Origin: Iodobacter violaceini
GTDB lineage: Bacteria > Pseudomonadota > Gammaproteobacteria > Burkholderiales > Chitinibacteraceae
Assembly: GCF_011601265.1 (NCBI RefSeq)
Contig: NZ_JAAOLX010000006.1
Span: 1 to 64,000, forward strand
DNA: 64,000 bases
Direction: 5' to 3'
A program made the position numbers and the translations under genes. Shown here piece after piece: positions 25,133 to 34,475 of this stretch. Below the pieces are notes generated by a model. The model saw only the letters and a list, made by a program, of their open reading frames with translations. It was not told where the DNA came from and did not search any database. Each line of letters opens with the position of its first letter. The stretch's first letter is position 1.

Positions 25133-26512
25133 TTAGCCAAAAGAGGCCAGGGTGCTGTCGAACAGCTGATTAGCAATTGCAATCACCTTCATATTGGCCT
25201 GATACATTTTCTGGTACTCAATGATATTCATCGCTTCTTCATCACGATTTACGCCGCTGGTGCTTTTCCAATCCTGCTCGGATTGATTGCGCACCACCTT
25301 GGCCGTGGCAAGGGATGATTGGTTCTGCTGGCTTTCAGAGGCCAGACGACCTAATAGCTGGGCATAGGCGTCGCTCAGCGTCACAGTGCCAAGGCCCGCC
25401 ACCGTAAGCGCCTGGCTTTGAATATCAATCAACTTTTGTAAATTGCCGCTGCCGCCAGGCTTGCTGGCTTCACTGGCAAAGGCCAAATCTTCCGCCACAA
25501 TGCCGGGGCGCAGTTTGAGCATGCCTTGTGGATTGTTCGCATCAAATACAAACAGCGGCTTGCCCGGTTGACCTGTTAAATCAAAACCGGCAGCAAGCTG
25601 GCCGTTAATCCGCCCGGCAACTTCACTTGCCAGGGTGCGGATGGCGTCTTCCATGGGTTTTAAGCTGTTTTTCTCATATTCATTTAAGCCACCCAACTGG
25701 CTGCCGATACTTGCGCCGTTCAGTGTGAATTTTTCCTGAGCAAAAGACAATTTAATCAGCTGGCTGCCATCAAGCTGCGCTTCGGTACTCATCACCGATG
25801 CACTATCACCCACCACCAGGGGCTGGCCTGCGCGTAAGGTCACCGAGATGGATCCATCGTTTTGATTGACCACGCGCACATCCACCAGGCCGCTAAGCTG
25901 ATCAATTTTGCGATCACGCTCATCCAGTAAGCCAGATGGATTTACGCCGGTAGCGGTGGCCGCAACAATTTCTTTATTCAGGCGGGCAATCGATCCGCCC
26001 AGGGAATTTACCTGCGCCACCAAAGCCGTACGCTGCTCGTTAACCGAGGCATGCTGGGCGCTTAATACGCGGTTTAAATTATTAAAACGCTGTGCCATTG
26101 CGCCCGCTTCGGTAATCACGCTCTGGCGCAGCGCCAGTGAGCTGGGCTCTACGCTGGCCGCGCCCAAAGCGGCATAAAATTTATCCAGCCCGCCACTAAT
26201 GCTGCTGCCAGATGCGCTCATCACCTGTTCCAGCTGGGTTAAGTAACCCTGTTTAGCCGCGCTTTCGCCCATATTGGCCGATGCCTGCCACATTTGCAGG
26301 CTGCGATACTGATCATTAAAACGGCGAATCGATTGGATATCCACGCCCGAGCCCGCGCTATGCGGGTCGCCCGCCGATGGGGCAATGGCGGATAAAATCA
26401 CGCCCTGACGCGAATAGCCAGGAGTCATTACATTAGAAATATTTTGGCTGGCGGCATTGAGCGCGGCTTGTGCAGCCAGCGCTCCGGCCAGCGCATTTTG
26501 CATCATGCGCAT
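25133..26512 (-). CDS. flgK: Hook-filament junction protein FlgK
   Basis: This 459-residue protein forms the first junction ring on the hook tip. It has the axial N-terminus (LNAASQNISNVMTPGYSRQGV) and a C-terminus with NIIEYQKMYQANMKVI, both standard for FlgK. The middle region is shorter than in some FlgK proteins but intact. A sigma-28-like site lies 68-96 bp before its start, consistent with late expression apart from the rest of the flg operon. Confidence 0.96.
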   Translation of the reverse strand: MRMMQNALAGALAAQAALNAASQNISNVMTPGYSRQGVILSAIAPSAGDPHSAGSGVDIQSIRRFNDQYRSLQMWQASANMGESAAKQGYLTQLEQVMSASGSSISGGLDKFYAALGAASVEPSSLALRQSVITEAGAMAQRFNNLNRVLSAQHASVNEQRTALVAQVNSLGGSIARLNKEIVAATATGVNPSGLLDERDRKIDQLSGLVDVRVVNQNDGSISVTLRAGQPLVVGDSASVMSTEAQLDGSQLIKLSFAQEKFTLNGASIGSQLGGLNEYEKNSLKPMEDAIRTLASEVAGRINGQLAAGFDLTGQPGKPLFVFDANNPQGMLKLRPGIVAEDLAFASEASKPGGSGNLQKLIDIQSQALTVAGLGTVTLSDAYAQLLGRLASESQQNQSSLATAKVVRNQSEQDWKSTSGVNRDEEAMNIIEYQKMYQANMKVIAIANQLFDSTLASFG

Positions 26513-26579
26513 CGGGGGGCTTATTCAGGAGTAAAAAAAGTGTGGCAAATGCGCCGGCAACACGCAGCGCACTCTGTTC

Positions 26580-26608
26580 TAAGGCGACACGATTGGCGTT
26601 TTTATTAA
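26580..26608 (-). promoter_or_regulatory. Candidate LafS (sigma-28) promoter of flgK
   Basis: TTAATAAA followed by GTCGCCTTA on the minus strand, with the same 22-base offset as the sites before fliD, the flagellin gene and flgM. The gap between flgJ and flgK (138 bp) makes a separate promoter reasonable. Confidence 0.55.
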
Positions 26609-26650
26609 GCAGAATATTTACTAATATGGCCGCTTACAGGCCAAGCCAGG

Positions 26651-26968
26651 TCATTTATCCGGCAGCAGCTGCGTCATAATGGCATTGGCTACGCCAAATA
26701 CCCGTTGTTTGGCCAGCTCTGCAGCCACGGCCTGATCGGCAAAATCGAGCATATCGCTATTGATGGTATTTTTAAAAATACTGTCTTCACTGCTCATTTC
26801 GCGCGTGGCTTTACGCATTTGCTTGAGCATATCCTGGATAAAAAAGCTTTCGAACTGCACCGCCGCCGTTTCTGCTTTTTTACGATAAGCCGCATTCTCA
26901 GAGACAGGCGCTTGCAGGGGATCAGCCCCTGCTTCAAGCTGAATCGCCGGGCTGGAAACAGGATTCAT
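26651..26968 (-). CDS. flgJ: FlgJ, rod-binding domain only
   Basis: This 105-residue protein carries only the N-terminal half of classical FlgJ, the rod cap or rod assembly domain (AAVQFESFFIQDMLKQMRKA). The glucosaminidase half of beta- and gammaproteobacterial FlgJ is missing. A separate protein with that domain is encoded at 34476-35156. The ATG at 26968 shares a base with the flgI stop (TGATG); a TTG one codon earlier is less likely. Confidence 0.93.
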   Translation of the reverse strand: MNPVSSPAIQLEAGADPLQAPVSENAAYRKKAETAAVQFESFFIQDMLKQMRKATREMSSEDSIFKNTINSDMLDFADQAVAAELAKQRVFGVANAIMTQLLPDK

Positions 26969-28050
26969 CAAATCACCACCAGCTCGCCATCCAGAGCCCC
27001 CGCCTGATCCAGCGCCTGCAAGATCGCCATAATGTCGTCCGGCGACGCACCCGTGCTGTTTATCGTATCGATAATTGTTTTTAAGCTCGCCCCCGGTGGC
27101 CAGCGGAACATCTGGCCCGAGCCTTCGCGCACGTCCACTTTAGAGCGGGGCACGGTGGTGGTAGTGCCATTGCTAAACGCACCCGGCTGGCTGACTGCGG
27201 GCGCCTCGGAAATCACAATTCTTAGTGAGCCATGCGAAACAGCAGCGGCTCTCACCGTCACGCCCTGGCTGATCACCACTGTACCGGTACGGGAATTAAA
27301 CACCACACGCGGCACTTCGGCGGCGGCTGTAATATTTAAGGACTCCAGCCTGGCAACAAAAGCCACCCGCTCGCTTGGGTCGCTTGGGGCAATAATCTCG
27401 ATATTGGTGGCATTCTTGGTGCTGGCGATTTTGCCAAAGCTGCGGTTTACTGCAGCGACAATTTGCGTGGCATTTTGAAAACTAGGCCGCTTTAAACTGA
27501 GCGTGACCGTTGGCCGGGTGTCAAAATCACTCTCAATCTCGCGCTCTACACTAGCCCCGTTCGGAATCCGCCCTGAAGTCGGCGTATTCACGGTGACACT
27601 GGAGCCACTGCTGCCCTGCGCCGACAAACCCGTAATCACCACATTGCCCTGCGCCAGGGCATACACCTCGCCATCGGCGGCCTTGAGAGGCGTAAGCAGC
27701 AATACCCCACCACGCAAGCTTTTAGCATCGCCGAGTGATGAAACGGTGATATCTACCGTCTGCCCCTTGTGATAACCCGAAGGCAGAACCGCATTCACCA
27801 CCACAGCGGCCACATTCTTAACCTTGGTTTCACCCGTCTGCTTAATGCCAAACTGGCGCAGCAAATTAGCCACCGACTGCCCGGCAAACTTCACCTGCGA
27901 GTTATCCCCCGTGCCATTCAAGCCCACAACCACGCCGTAACCCATCAGCTGATTCTCGCGAATCCCTTCCACACTGACCAAAGTACGCAATTCCTGAGCA
28001 GAGGCCGTTTGCAGCAACAGGCAGAGCCAAAACAGATGTTTAAACTTCAT
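26968..28050 (-). CDS. flgI: Flagellar P-ring protein FlgI
   Basis: This 360-residue periplasmic protein forms the ring around the rod at the peptidoglycan layer. A signal peptide ends near Ala-Ser-Ala-Gln at about residue 19. The FlgI hallmarks follow ([24 protein letters not shown], then [29 protein letters not shown], seen in parts). The start at 28050 gives the signal peptide directly; a longer frame runs into the upstream repeat region. Confidence 0.97.
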   Translation of the reverse strand: MKFKHLFWLCLLLQTASAQELRTLVSVEGIRENQLMGYGVVVGLNGTGDNSQVKFAGQSVANLLRQFGIKQTGETKVKNVAAVVVNAVLPSGYHKGQTVDITVSSLGDAKSLRGGVLLLTPLKAADGEVYALAQGNVVITGLSAQGSSGSSVTVNTPTSGRIPNGASVEREIESDFDTRPTVTLSLKRPSFQNATQIVAAVNRSFGKIASTKNATNIEIIAPSDPSERVAFVARLESLNITAAAEVPRVVFNSRTGTVVISQGVTVRAAAVSHGSLRIVISEAPAVSQPGAFSNGTTTTVPRSKVDVREGSGQMFRWPPGASLKTIIDTINSTGASPDDIMAILQALDQAGALDGELVVI

Positions 28051-28192
28051 AGATTCCACTTCAAAACAACGATGTACAGCCCTTAGGGCTGGGGTAACCA
28101 GCCATACTTTGGCATTAGAGGCAACAGGCGGAGGGTTACACCCGCCATAAAAAACCCAGCACAAGAATAAATAAAACCCACACTGCATGCAT

Positions 28193-28423
28193 GGGGCTTT
28201 TTGCCCCCCTGAAAACACGCCGAGCGAGGAACAAGCTGGGTGGGGCAATCGTCAATTCGTGTTTGAGCGAAGCGAGTTGAATTGACGCCACCTCGATTGT
28301 CCGCAGCGAGGGGCATTCGTGTTTTAGGGGCGGCCTTCTTTTGGTTCTTTTCTTGGCCGTCAAGAAAAGAACGCCCCCGCGGGGGCACCCGCACCAAAAT
28401 TAATGTGCCGAAGGCACTAAAAC
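28193..28423 (+). repeat. Dispersed structured repeat, copy R4
   Basis: It lies between flgH and flgI. The hairpin arms are GTTCTTTTCTTG (28344-28355) and CAAGAAAAGAAC (28361-28372), differing from R1 by two compensatory pairs. The closing stem is TGGGTGG (28237-28243) with CCACCTC (28288-28294), where a T:A pair replaces the C:G of R1. Coding potential here is an artefact of the repeat. Confidence 0.9.
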
Positions 28424-28463
28424 TACTTACAAAGGGAGGGTAAAACACGCCCTCCCCACAAAC

Positions 28464-29117
28464 TCAAAACGGCATCCACGGGCTGTTAAATAATCGCGTC
28501 AGCCAGCCCGCTGTATTCACATCATTGAGCACACCCTTGCCCGAATAGCTGATTCTGGCATTGGCAACACGCGGTGACATCACGCGGTTGTCGCTGTCGA
28601 TATCATCGCTGCGCACATAGCCCACCAGGCGGATCGATTCTTCACCCTGATTGAGCGAGAGTTGTTTTTCACCACGAATCAGCAACAAGCCATTAGGCAG
28701 CACTTTTTCGACCACCACGGTGATTGCACCACTCAACATATTTTGCTGGGTGCTGGATGAAGACCCAGCAAAATCGCGCTTGGCTTGCACCCCCACATTG
28801 GTGGCATAGCTGGATGCGCCCAGAATCGTTGGCTTAATATCGACGCCACTGCTTTTATCAAAATTGGTACCGGCCTTTTTGCTGGCCTGCGTGGTTTCCT
28901 GCAACACCACCGTCAGCACATCCCCAGCACGAAACGCACGGCTGTCGGCCAGCCAGGAACTGGCCGTTTCGGCCGTAAACACGCCACCCGATTTAGCCTT
29001 GGCAGCAGGCGGAATCATCACCGGCACAGGCGGGTCCTGCTCTGGCGCTTCGGCCATGGGGTTGCTTACGCATGCGCTCAGCAGGCAGAGCAGCAGCATC
29101 AAAAAGACAGGTTTCAT
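28464..29117 (-). CDS. flgH: Flagellar L-ring lipoprotein FlgH
   Basis: This 217-residue outer-membrane ring protein starts with a lipoprotein signal whose lipobox is LLSAC with Cys16. The conserved middle (SSWLADSRAFRAGDVLTVVLQE) and C-terminal region (GEESIRLVGYVRSDDIDSDN) are those of FlgH. Its ATG overlaps the flgG stop (ATGA). The 413-bp gap to flgI holds repeat R4. Confidence 0.97.
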   Translation of the reverse strand: MKPVFLMLLLCLLSACVSNPMAEAPEQDPPVPVMIPPAAKAKSGGVFTAETASSWLADSRAFRAGDVLTVVLQETTQASKKAGTNFDKSSGVDIKPTILGASSYATNVGVQAKRDFAGSSSSTQQNMLSGAITVVVEKVLPNGLLLIRGEKQLSLNQGEESIRLVGYVRSDDIDSDNRVMSPRVANARISYSGKGVLNDVNTAGWLTRLFNSPWMPF

Positions 29118-29902
29118 CTTACCGACTGCGCCAGGTATTGCATCATATTGTCGGCAGCTGAAAGCACTTTGGTATTCATCTCGTAAGTGCGCTGGGCGGA
29201 GATCATATCGACCATTTCTTCCACTACTTGCACATTGGAGCCTTCCAGCGAGCCTTGCCTAAGCTTACCAAGCGAGTTTTCTCCTGGGTTGCCTAAAGTG
29301 GGTGCACCGCTGGCAGCGGTTTCCTGAAATAAATTGCTGCCCAAAGCCAGTAAACCCGTTGGGTTTACAAAATTTGCCAGGGTAATCTGGCCCACTTCCT
29401 GCGGCGCGGCACTGCCAGCCATGGAGACCGAAACAAGGCCATTTTCAGCAATCGTCACCGAGGCAGCGTCTTTAGGAATCGTGATTTCAGGAGTAAGTGG
29501 CACGCCCTGCGCGTTGACAATCCGGCCTTCAGAATTGAGCTGCAACTGGCCAGCGCGGGTATAGCCCGTTTCACCATTGGCCATTTCCACCTGCAAAAAG
29601 CCACTGCCCATAATGGCGACATCCAGCGGCTGGCTGGATGTCATCACCGAGCCGGTGGTAAATACTTTTTGCGTACCGGCCAAACGAGTACCGTTACCCA
29701 GCTGCACGCCAGATGGCGAGGCATTATTCTGATCAACTTTAGCGCCTGGCTGGCGCTCTACCTGATAAAACAGATCTTCAAACACCATACGATCGCGCTT
29801 AAAACCAACCGTGTTCACGTTGGCCAGATTATTAGCGATCGCATTCAACTTAGCGTCTTGCGCCTGAATACCGGTCTTGCTGATCCACATTGCTGGATTC
29901 AT
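29114..29902 (-). CDS. flgG: Flagellar distal rod protein FlgG
   Basis: This 262-residue rod protein has the axial N-terminus (KLNAIANNLANVNTVGFKRDRMVFED) and the C-terminal NVQVVEEMVDMISAQRTYEMNTK. The segment LFYQVERQPG before the variable part is typical of FlgG and its straight rod. The length matches the family (about 260). The 416-bp upstream gap to flgF contains a dispersed repeat and a small palindromic one. Confidence 0.97.
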   Translation of the reverse strand: MNPAMWISKTGIQAQDAKLNAIANNLANVNTVGFKRDRMVFEDLFYQVERQPGAKVDQNNASPSGVQLGNGTRLAGTQKVFTTGSVMTSSQPLDVAIMGSGFLQVEMANGETGYTRAGQLQLNSEGRIVNAQGVPLTPEITIPKDAASVTIAENGLVSVSMAGSAAPQEVGQITLANFVNPTGLLALGSNLFQETAASGAPTLGNPGENSLGKLRQGSLEGSNVQVVEEMVDMISAQRTYEMNTKVLSAADNMMQYLAQSVR

Positions 29903-29943
29903 AAAATAGTCCTTATCAGGGTGTTTTATTAATTCAATTAATA

Positions 29944-30013
29944 CGTCGTAGGGCGGGTGAAACCCGCGTATTTTTCAGCATTGCTCGCGGGTTTCGCCCC
30001 ATATGCGCTAAGC
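29944..30013. repeat. Small palindromic intergenic repeat (GTAGGGCGGGT type)
   Basis: GTAGGGCGGGTGAAACCCGC is followed by an inverted part with GCGGGTTTCGCCC and CATATGCGCTAA. Related palindromes occur at about 42570-42596 and 44128-44206. This class of short GC-rich palindrome is widespread in bacterial intergenic DNA. Confidence 0.65.
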
Positions 30014-30034
30014 AAAGTCAAAAGACTTTTTTAT

Positions 30035-30262
30035 TTGTGCCTTCAGCACGTTAATTTTGGTGCGGGCGTCCCGCTGGACCTTCCTTTCTTGCGCGGCCAA
30101 GAAAGGAAGCGAAGCCGCAACCACAAATGCACGAAGGCCCCTCACAGCGGACAGTGGCGTTGTGTCAACTCGCTTCGCTCAAACACGAATTGACGACTAC
30201 CCCGCCCCGCTTGTTCCTCGCTTCGGCGTGCTTCAGGGGGACTTAAGCCCCGTGCCGAGAGC
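30035..30262 (-). repeat. Dispersed structured repeat, copy R5
   Basis: It lies between flgF and flgG, in the same orientation as R2, so this is the one clear intra-operon copy read in the same direction as its host genes. The CTTCCTTTCTTG/CAAGAAAGGAAG hairpin is kept. The terminal hairpin shows a G.U-compatible change (GTGCT-GAA-GGCAC on the element strand). The central closing stem has decayed. Confidence 0.88.
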
Positions 30263-30318
30263 GTGGGCATAGAGTTTTAACTCACATGGAGTTTCACCCG
30301 CCTTACAACTCCCCATCA

Positions 30319-31047
30319 CTACCCACGAATCAAACGATTCCCCGCATCGGCCATATCGTCGGCAGATTTAAACATTTTCATTTGCACTTCAAAGCTGCGA
30401 GTCAGCGTCATGGTGGCGATCATTTCTTCGACTGCCGATACATTGCTGCGCTCTAAATGGCCACCCAGAACTTGCACAGCGTCGTCCACCGGCAGGGGCT
30501 GGCCAGAGCGGCTAACCACTAAACCTGCCTCATTTTTTGTCAGCTCACTGGCAGTGGGGCGAACCAGTTTCAGCTTGCCAGCTTCTTGCAAAGCGCCTGT
30601 TTCACCCTGTGGCAGCACAGAAATCGTACCGTCGTCGCTAATCGAAACCTGAGCAAAAACGGGCAGAGTAATAGCACCGCCCTCCCCCAAAACCGCACGA
30701 CCATTGATTGTGAGCGCGCCCTGACTATCCACATTTAAATTGCCGCCGCGGGTATAGGCTTCACCACCTGCGTATTCCACCGCCAGATAGCCGTCGCCTT
30801 TTAGTGCCACATCTAAGGAGCGGCCTGTCGCCGTGACGATTCCGGCACGATTATCCACCGCGCTGGCTTGCAGCTGCGCCATATGGCGGGCGTCGTAACC
30901 AAAGCCCGGCACGGCTTGTGCGCTGGCCAGCTCGATATCCGCCCTGAACCCCGTTGTTTCAGCATTGGCCAGGTTATTGGCGTGGATTTGCTGTGCACGC
31001 AGGGTGCGGTCTGCGCCGCTCATTACCGTGTAGATCAATGCATCCAT
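30319..31047 (-). CDS. flgF: Flagellar proximal rod protein FlgF
   Basis: This 242-residue rod protein starts with the FlgF-type N-terminus (MDALIYTVMSGADRTLRAQQIHANNLANAETTGFRAD, seen in parts) and ends with NVSAVEEMIATMTLTRSFEVQMK. It is shorter than FlgG and lacks the extra segment of distal rod. It follows flgE by five bases. Confidence 0.95.
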   Translation of the reverse strand: MDALIYTVMSGADRTLRAQQIHANNLANAETTGFRADIELASAQAVPGFGYDARHMAQLQASAVDNRAGIVTATGRSLDVALKGDGYLAVEYAGGEAYTRGGNLNVDSQGALTINGRAVLGEGGAITLPVFAQVSISDDGTISVLPQGETGALQEAGKLKLVRPTASELTKNEAGLVVSRSGQPLPVDDAVQVLGGHLERSNVSAVEEMIATMTLTRSFEVQMKMFKSADDMADAGNRLIRG

Positions 31048-31052
31048 AGTGC

Positions 31053-32243
31053 TTACAGCGCCTGCATCAGGGCTTGAATGACTTGATTTTCGGTAGAAAT
31101 CACCTTGGTATTGGCCTGGTAATTACGCTGAGCCGTCATCAGATTAACCAGCTCACCGGTCATATCCACATTAGATTGCTCCAGTGCGCCAGCGGTCAGC
31201 TTGCCGGTCATGCCGCTGCCAGGCGCGGAATACAGCGCCGTACCTGTGCCTGCTGTTTCTGCCCAGCTGGTATTAGAGATTTGCTGTAAGGCGCTTTCAT
31301 TCGGGAAGGTAGCCAGCGCCAGGGTGCCGGCGCTTTGTTTCTGGCCATTACTGTATTTAGCCATCACTTCACCGTTTTCTTCGATCACCACACCGGTGAG
31401 CGCGCCGGAGGCATAGCCATTGGCGCTGTTTACTGTGTTGGTTACTTCACCAGCAAAGCGCGATGTACCTGCGTAATCAAGGTTAATCGAGAGCGGCGAA
31501 GCATTAGCAGGTGTACCCAAAGCCAGCGTGACAGGTGCTGTCGGGCTGCTTAATTTACCGTTGGCATCAAAACTCAGGGTATTGGTGGCGGCAATCGTTG
31601 TGCCATCAAAGGAGTAATGTGCCGTTACCCCTGCTGGCCCTTTGACAAAATACTGGGTCAGATTGTGCTTGGTGCCCAGCGAGTCATACACGGTGGAAAC
31701 CATAGAGGCATTAAACGAGGTGGCGTCGTCTTTATTAAACGTTGCAGTCGCCGGGGTTGGCCAGTCGGCCGATAAATTGCCGGTAAATTGCAGCTTATCG
31801 GTGGCCTTGGCTGGCACTTGCCCTACTGGCACTTTAATATCGCCAATAGCGCCCATCGCTGCTCCGCCACCATTACCAACAGGCGCATAGCCCTGAGCAC
31901 GGCGGCCAAAGCTATCCACCATATAGCCGTCTTTGTCTTTATCAAAAATCCCTACACGGGTATAGGCCATGCCGCCACTCGGGTCTTTGGTAACAAAAAA
32001 CCCGTTGCCCTGAATAGCAGCGTCCAGCGCGCGGCCGGTAGTCAGTAAACCACCGCCCTTAGCGATATTTTGCGTATGCGATGAGGTTTCTACCCCAATC
32101 GCCTGCGAGCCTGCATAGGCCGATGAAAAATTAGCCCGGCCCGATTTAAAGCCGTAAGTGCTTGAATTAGCAATATTATTACTAATACTGCCCAATTGAT
32201 TATTAACGGCATTAATGCCTGACAGCGCAATTTCAAAACTCAT
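31053..32243 (-). CDS. flgE: Flagellar hook protein FlgE
   Basis: This 396-residue protein is the subunit of the curved hook. Its start (SFEIALSGINAVNNQLGSISNNIANSSTYGFKSG) and end (NVDMTGELVNLMTAQRNYQANTKVISTENQVIQ) are the standard hook motifs, with a variable surface domain between. The length agrees with common FlgE proteins. It is 13 bp downstream of flgD in the flgB-to-flgF run. Confidence 0.97.
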   Translation of the reverse strand: MSFEIALSGINAVNNQLGSISNNIANSSTYGFKSGRANFSSAYAGSQAIGVETSSHTQNIAKGGGLLTTGRALDAAIQGNGFFVTKDPSGGMAYTRVGIFDKDKDGYMVDSFGRRAQGYAPVGNGGGAAMGAIGDIKVPVGQVPAKATDKLQFTGNLSADWPTPATATFNKDDATSFNASMVSTVYDSLGTKHNLTQYFVKGPAGVTAHYSFDGTTIAATNTLSFDANGKLSSPTAPVTLALGTPANASPLSINLDYAGTSRFAGEVTNTVNSANGYASGALTGVVIEENGEVMAKYSNGQKQSAGTLALATFPNESALQQISNTSWAETAGTGTALYSAPGSGMTGKLTAGALEQSNVDMTGELVNLMTAQRNYQANTKVISTENQVIQALMQAL

Positions 32244-32256
32244 AATTCAATCCTTT

Positions 32257-32913
32257 TTACGCAGAATGGCCTTTTAGCTTTGAAATCGCCGCCACTGGAA
32301 AATCGCCCAAACCTGCAATAGTCACCATGGGCAAACCATTACTTAAATTAACGCTCTTAATCACACCAAATACTTCTACAGCCGCTTTTTCCTGGCTATC
32401 TGTTTCTACCGAAAGCGAATAGGAACCTGGCTGTAAACCCAGTTTTTTTGGGTCAAAATTAAACGCCACATCCCCAACCGGCTTACTGCCCAAATCGACC
32501 ACAGTACGCTGCTGATCAGCCCCGGTAATCACTAAAGACACTTTTTTAGCCGGGCTTTCTAAAGAAAACTGCCCTGATACTGCGTCTTTACCCAAGGTAA
32601 TTGCGCCGCCATTAACCGCCACAGCAGAGCCCACATGATTACCCAGAGTCAGCACCTGCAAATCGCGCATCATTTGCGAATTCGCTTTTAATTCGCCCAA
32701 CATCTTTTTGGAGTTATCCATTTGATTAAGCTGAACTAACTGATTCACAAACTGGCTGGGATCGGATGGCTCCAGCGGGTTTTGGTTTTTGATTTGCGCG
32801 ACGAGCAAAGTCATAAAGAAATTACCGTCACCTTGCCCGGCAGCCGGTTCAAGCGGGTTTACTTGCTGCTGCGGGTTGGTATTTTGCTGAGCGGGAGAAA
32901 AGGCAATCGACAT
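32257..32913 (-). CDS. flgD: Hook assembly cap protein FlgD
   Basis: This 218-residue scaffold caps the growing hook and is discarded. The N-terminal motif is intact (FMTLLVAQIKNQNPLEPSDPSQFVNQLVQLNQMD). A central FlgD Ig-like domain with VVDLGSKPVGDVAFNFDPK and a tudor-like C-terminus follow. It lies between flgC and flgE. Confidence 0.96.
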   Translation of the reverse strand: MSIAFSPAQQNTNPQQQVNPLEPAAGQGDGNFFMTLLVAQIKNQNPLEPSDPSQFVNQLVQLNQMDNSKKMLGELKANSQMMRDLQVLTLGNHVGSAVAVNGGAITLGKDAVSGQFSLESPAKKVSLVITGADQQRTVVDLGSKPVGDVAFNFDPKKLGLQPGSYSLSVETDSQEKAAVEVFGVIKSVNLSNGLPMVTIAGLGDFPVAAISKLKGHSA

Positions 32914-32969
32914 GGCTTGTGCTTATATTTGCAAGGCGGCTTTGGCCTTGAAGAAAATAAAATGCGGGC

Positions 32970-33362
32970 TTAAGCCTCGCCCATTTTTAATAAATCCTGC
33001 TGCATCGCCTTTACCCGCGATAAGACTTCCACATTGGTTTGAAAGGCGCGCGAAGCCGACATCATGTCGGTCATTTCAGCTACAGGGCTTACATTGGGGT
33101 AAAAAACATTGCCTTCGCTATCGGCCAGCGGGTGGCTGGGCTCGTGGGCTTTACGCAGCGGCTCGGTGCTTTCAACGACATCCAGAACCTGCACTTTGCC
33201 ACCACTGAGTGCAGAAAAAACCGGCTTTCTGGCGTGATAGGTGGTGGCTTCATTACCCGAAGCGGATTCTGCATTGGCCAGATTGCTGGCAATGGTATTC
33301 AGGCGGGTGGTTTGTGCCGTCATTGCCGATCCGGCAATTTGCGCAATATTTCTAAAAGACAT
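32970..33362 (-). CDS. flgC: Flagellar proximal rod protein FlgC
   Basis: This 130-residue rod protein has the N-terminal TTRLNTIASNLANAES and the C-terminal NVSPVAEMTDMMSASRAFQTNVEVLSR segments of FlgC. It follows flgB by three bases. The size is slightly under the common 134. Confidence 0.95.
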   Translation of the reverse strand: MSFRNIAQIAGSAMTAQTTRLNTIASNLANAESASGNEATTYHARKPVFSALSGGKVQVLDVVESTEPLRKAHEPSHPLADSEGNVFYPNVSPVAEMTDMMSASRAFQTNVEVLSRVKAMQQDLLKMGEA

Positions 33363-33365
33363 GGT

Positions 33366-33728
33366 TTATCCCGAGATCGCCTTGGCCAGCCCTTTTATCT
33401 TCATATTGACGAAGGCAAGGCTGATTTGAAAATCAGATACGTTTTGCGAAAACTCGGCCTGCTCAACACCCAGTTCAACCGTGTTTCCATCGCGGCTGGG
33501 ATGATTTGGCGCGCGATACAGCAACTCATCGCTATCTCCCAGGCCGCCCGGCTCCCCCGCTTCTGTCGCCAAAGCGCTGTCTAAACGCTCACGAAAACTG
33601 AAATCACGAGCCTGAAAGCCCGGTGTGTTTTCATTTGCAATATTTGCAGCCAATACCTGTGTGCGCTCTGCACGCAACCGTAAGGCTTCAGGATGCATAT
33701 TCAAAGCCTTATCGAAATGAACACCCAT
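33366..33728 (-). CDS. flgB: Flagellar proximal rod protein FlgB
   Basis: This 120-residue rod protein has the FlgB N-terminus (HPEALRLRAERTQVLAANIANENTPGFQARDFSF) and a C-terminal VELGVEQAEFSQNVSDFQISL region. The start at 33728 has an AAGGGA-type ribosome site and gives the family N-terminus; the longer frame would add unrelated charged residues. It opens the flgBCDEF operon and is divergent from flgA. Confidence 0.94.
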   Translation of the reverse strand: MGVHFDKALNMHPEALRLRAERTQVLAANIANENTPGFQARDFSFRERLDSALATEAGEPGGLGDSDELLYRAPNHPSRDGNTVELGVEQAEFSQNVSDFQISLAFVNMKIKGLAKAISG

Positions 33729-33872
33729 TGATATTTTCCCTTTACTTTTTTCCTGCTCAGAATACTTATCCACCTTTCATACGTGTAAAAGGCGAGCGCG
33801 GATGGTAAATATTCCCTTGGAAACCGTACAGGGTATAATTACCCGCTAATATTCTACTATGCTGATATTTAA

Positions 33873-34475
33873 GTGAAAAATGCACGGACAAAATTCCAAA
33901 CTGTCATATTTTATCTAATTTTTTCAAATACTTATGTATATTCATCTGAAGTGAGAAATACTCAGTTAGAAGAAAATGTAAAAAATTTCGCACAAAATTA
34001 CTTTGAAATGGCCGCCAAAAAGCAATTTAACCGTGAGATTTTTCTGACAGTCTCTATTATCCCTCCACGGGATATCAGCTTAATCCCCCCTTGCGAATCA
34101 ACACCAAATCTGAAGGCCTTTCAGGGTGAAGATTCTGCATTGCTAAAAATCAACGTAAGCTGCACAACAGGCAAAAAATGGAATGTACTCTATCTGGCAA
34201 GGGCCATGTACCGGCCTGAAGCATCAGCTCCTCTGCGTGTATACACCAGCAAAGCTGCCAAACAAATTGTAAGCCAGCCCCAGGCGACAGGGTATCTCGT
34301 CAAAAAAGGGGATGTATTGGAGTTAATTGCGCGGGCAGAGCAAATAGAGATTCGCAGCAGCGTAATCGCTGAGGAAAGCGGCCGCTTGGGTGAAGTGATT
34401 TGGGTGAGGAACAAACGCAGTGGCAAAAAATTACGTGCCATTGTGAACTCTGAGCAAGAAGTCTCACCGCTCTGA
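33873..34475 (+). CDS. flgA: P-ring chaperone FlgA
   Basis: This 200-residue periplasmic protein helps FlgI polymerise. It starts at a GTG, has an N-terminal signal (hydrophobic about residues 8-24), and a C-terminal SAF domain (ATGYLVKKGDVLELIARAEQIEIRSSVIAEESGRLGEVIWVRNKRSGK, seen in parts). It is the only plus-strand gene of the flg group, divergent from flgB, and its stop abuts the stop of the next gene. A TATAAT box at 33834-33839 could be its -10, but no good -35 pairs with it. Confidence 0.92.
   Translation: MKNARTKFQTVIFYLIFSNTYVYSSEVRNTQLEENVKNFAQNYFEMAAKKQFNREIFLTVSIIPPRDISLIPPCESTPNLKAFQGEDSALLKINVSCTTGKKWNVLYLARAMYRPEASAPLRVYTSKAAKQIVSQPQATGYLVKKGDVLELIARAEQIEIRSSVIAEESGRLGEVIWVRNKRSGKKLRAIVNSEQEVSPL

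Noticed and set aside
33834-33839. TATAAT as a flgA promoter
   Set aside because: No acceptable -35 box at 16-18 bases; kept only as a remark.
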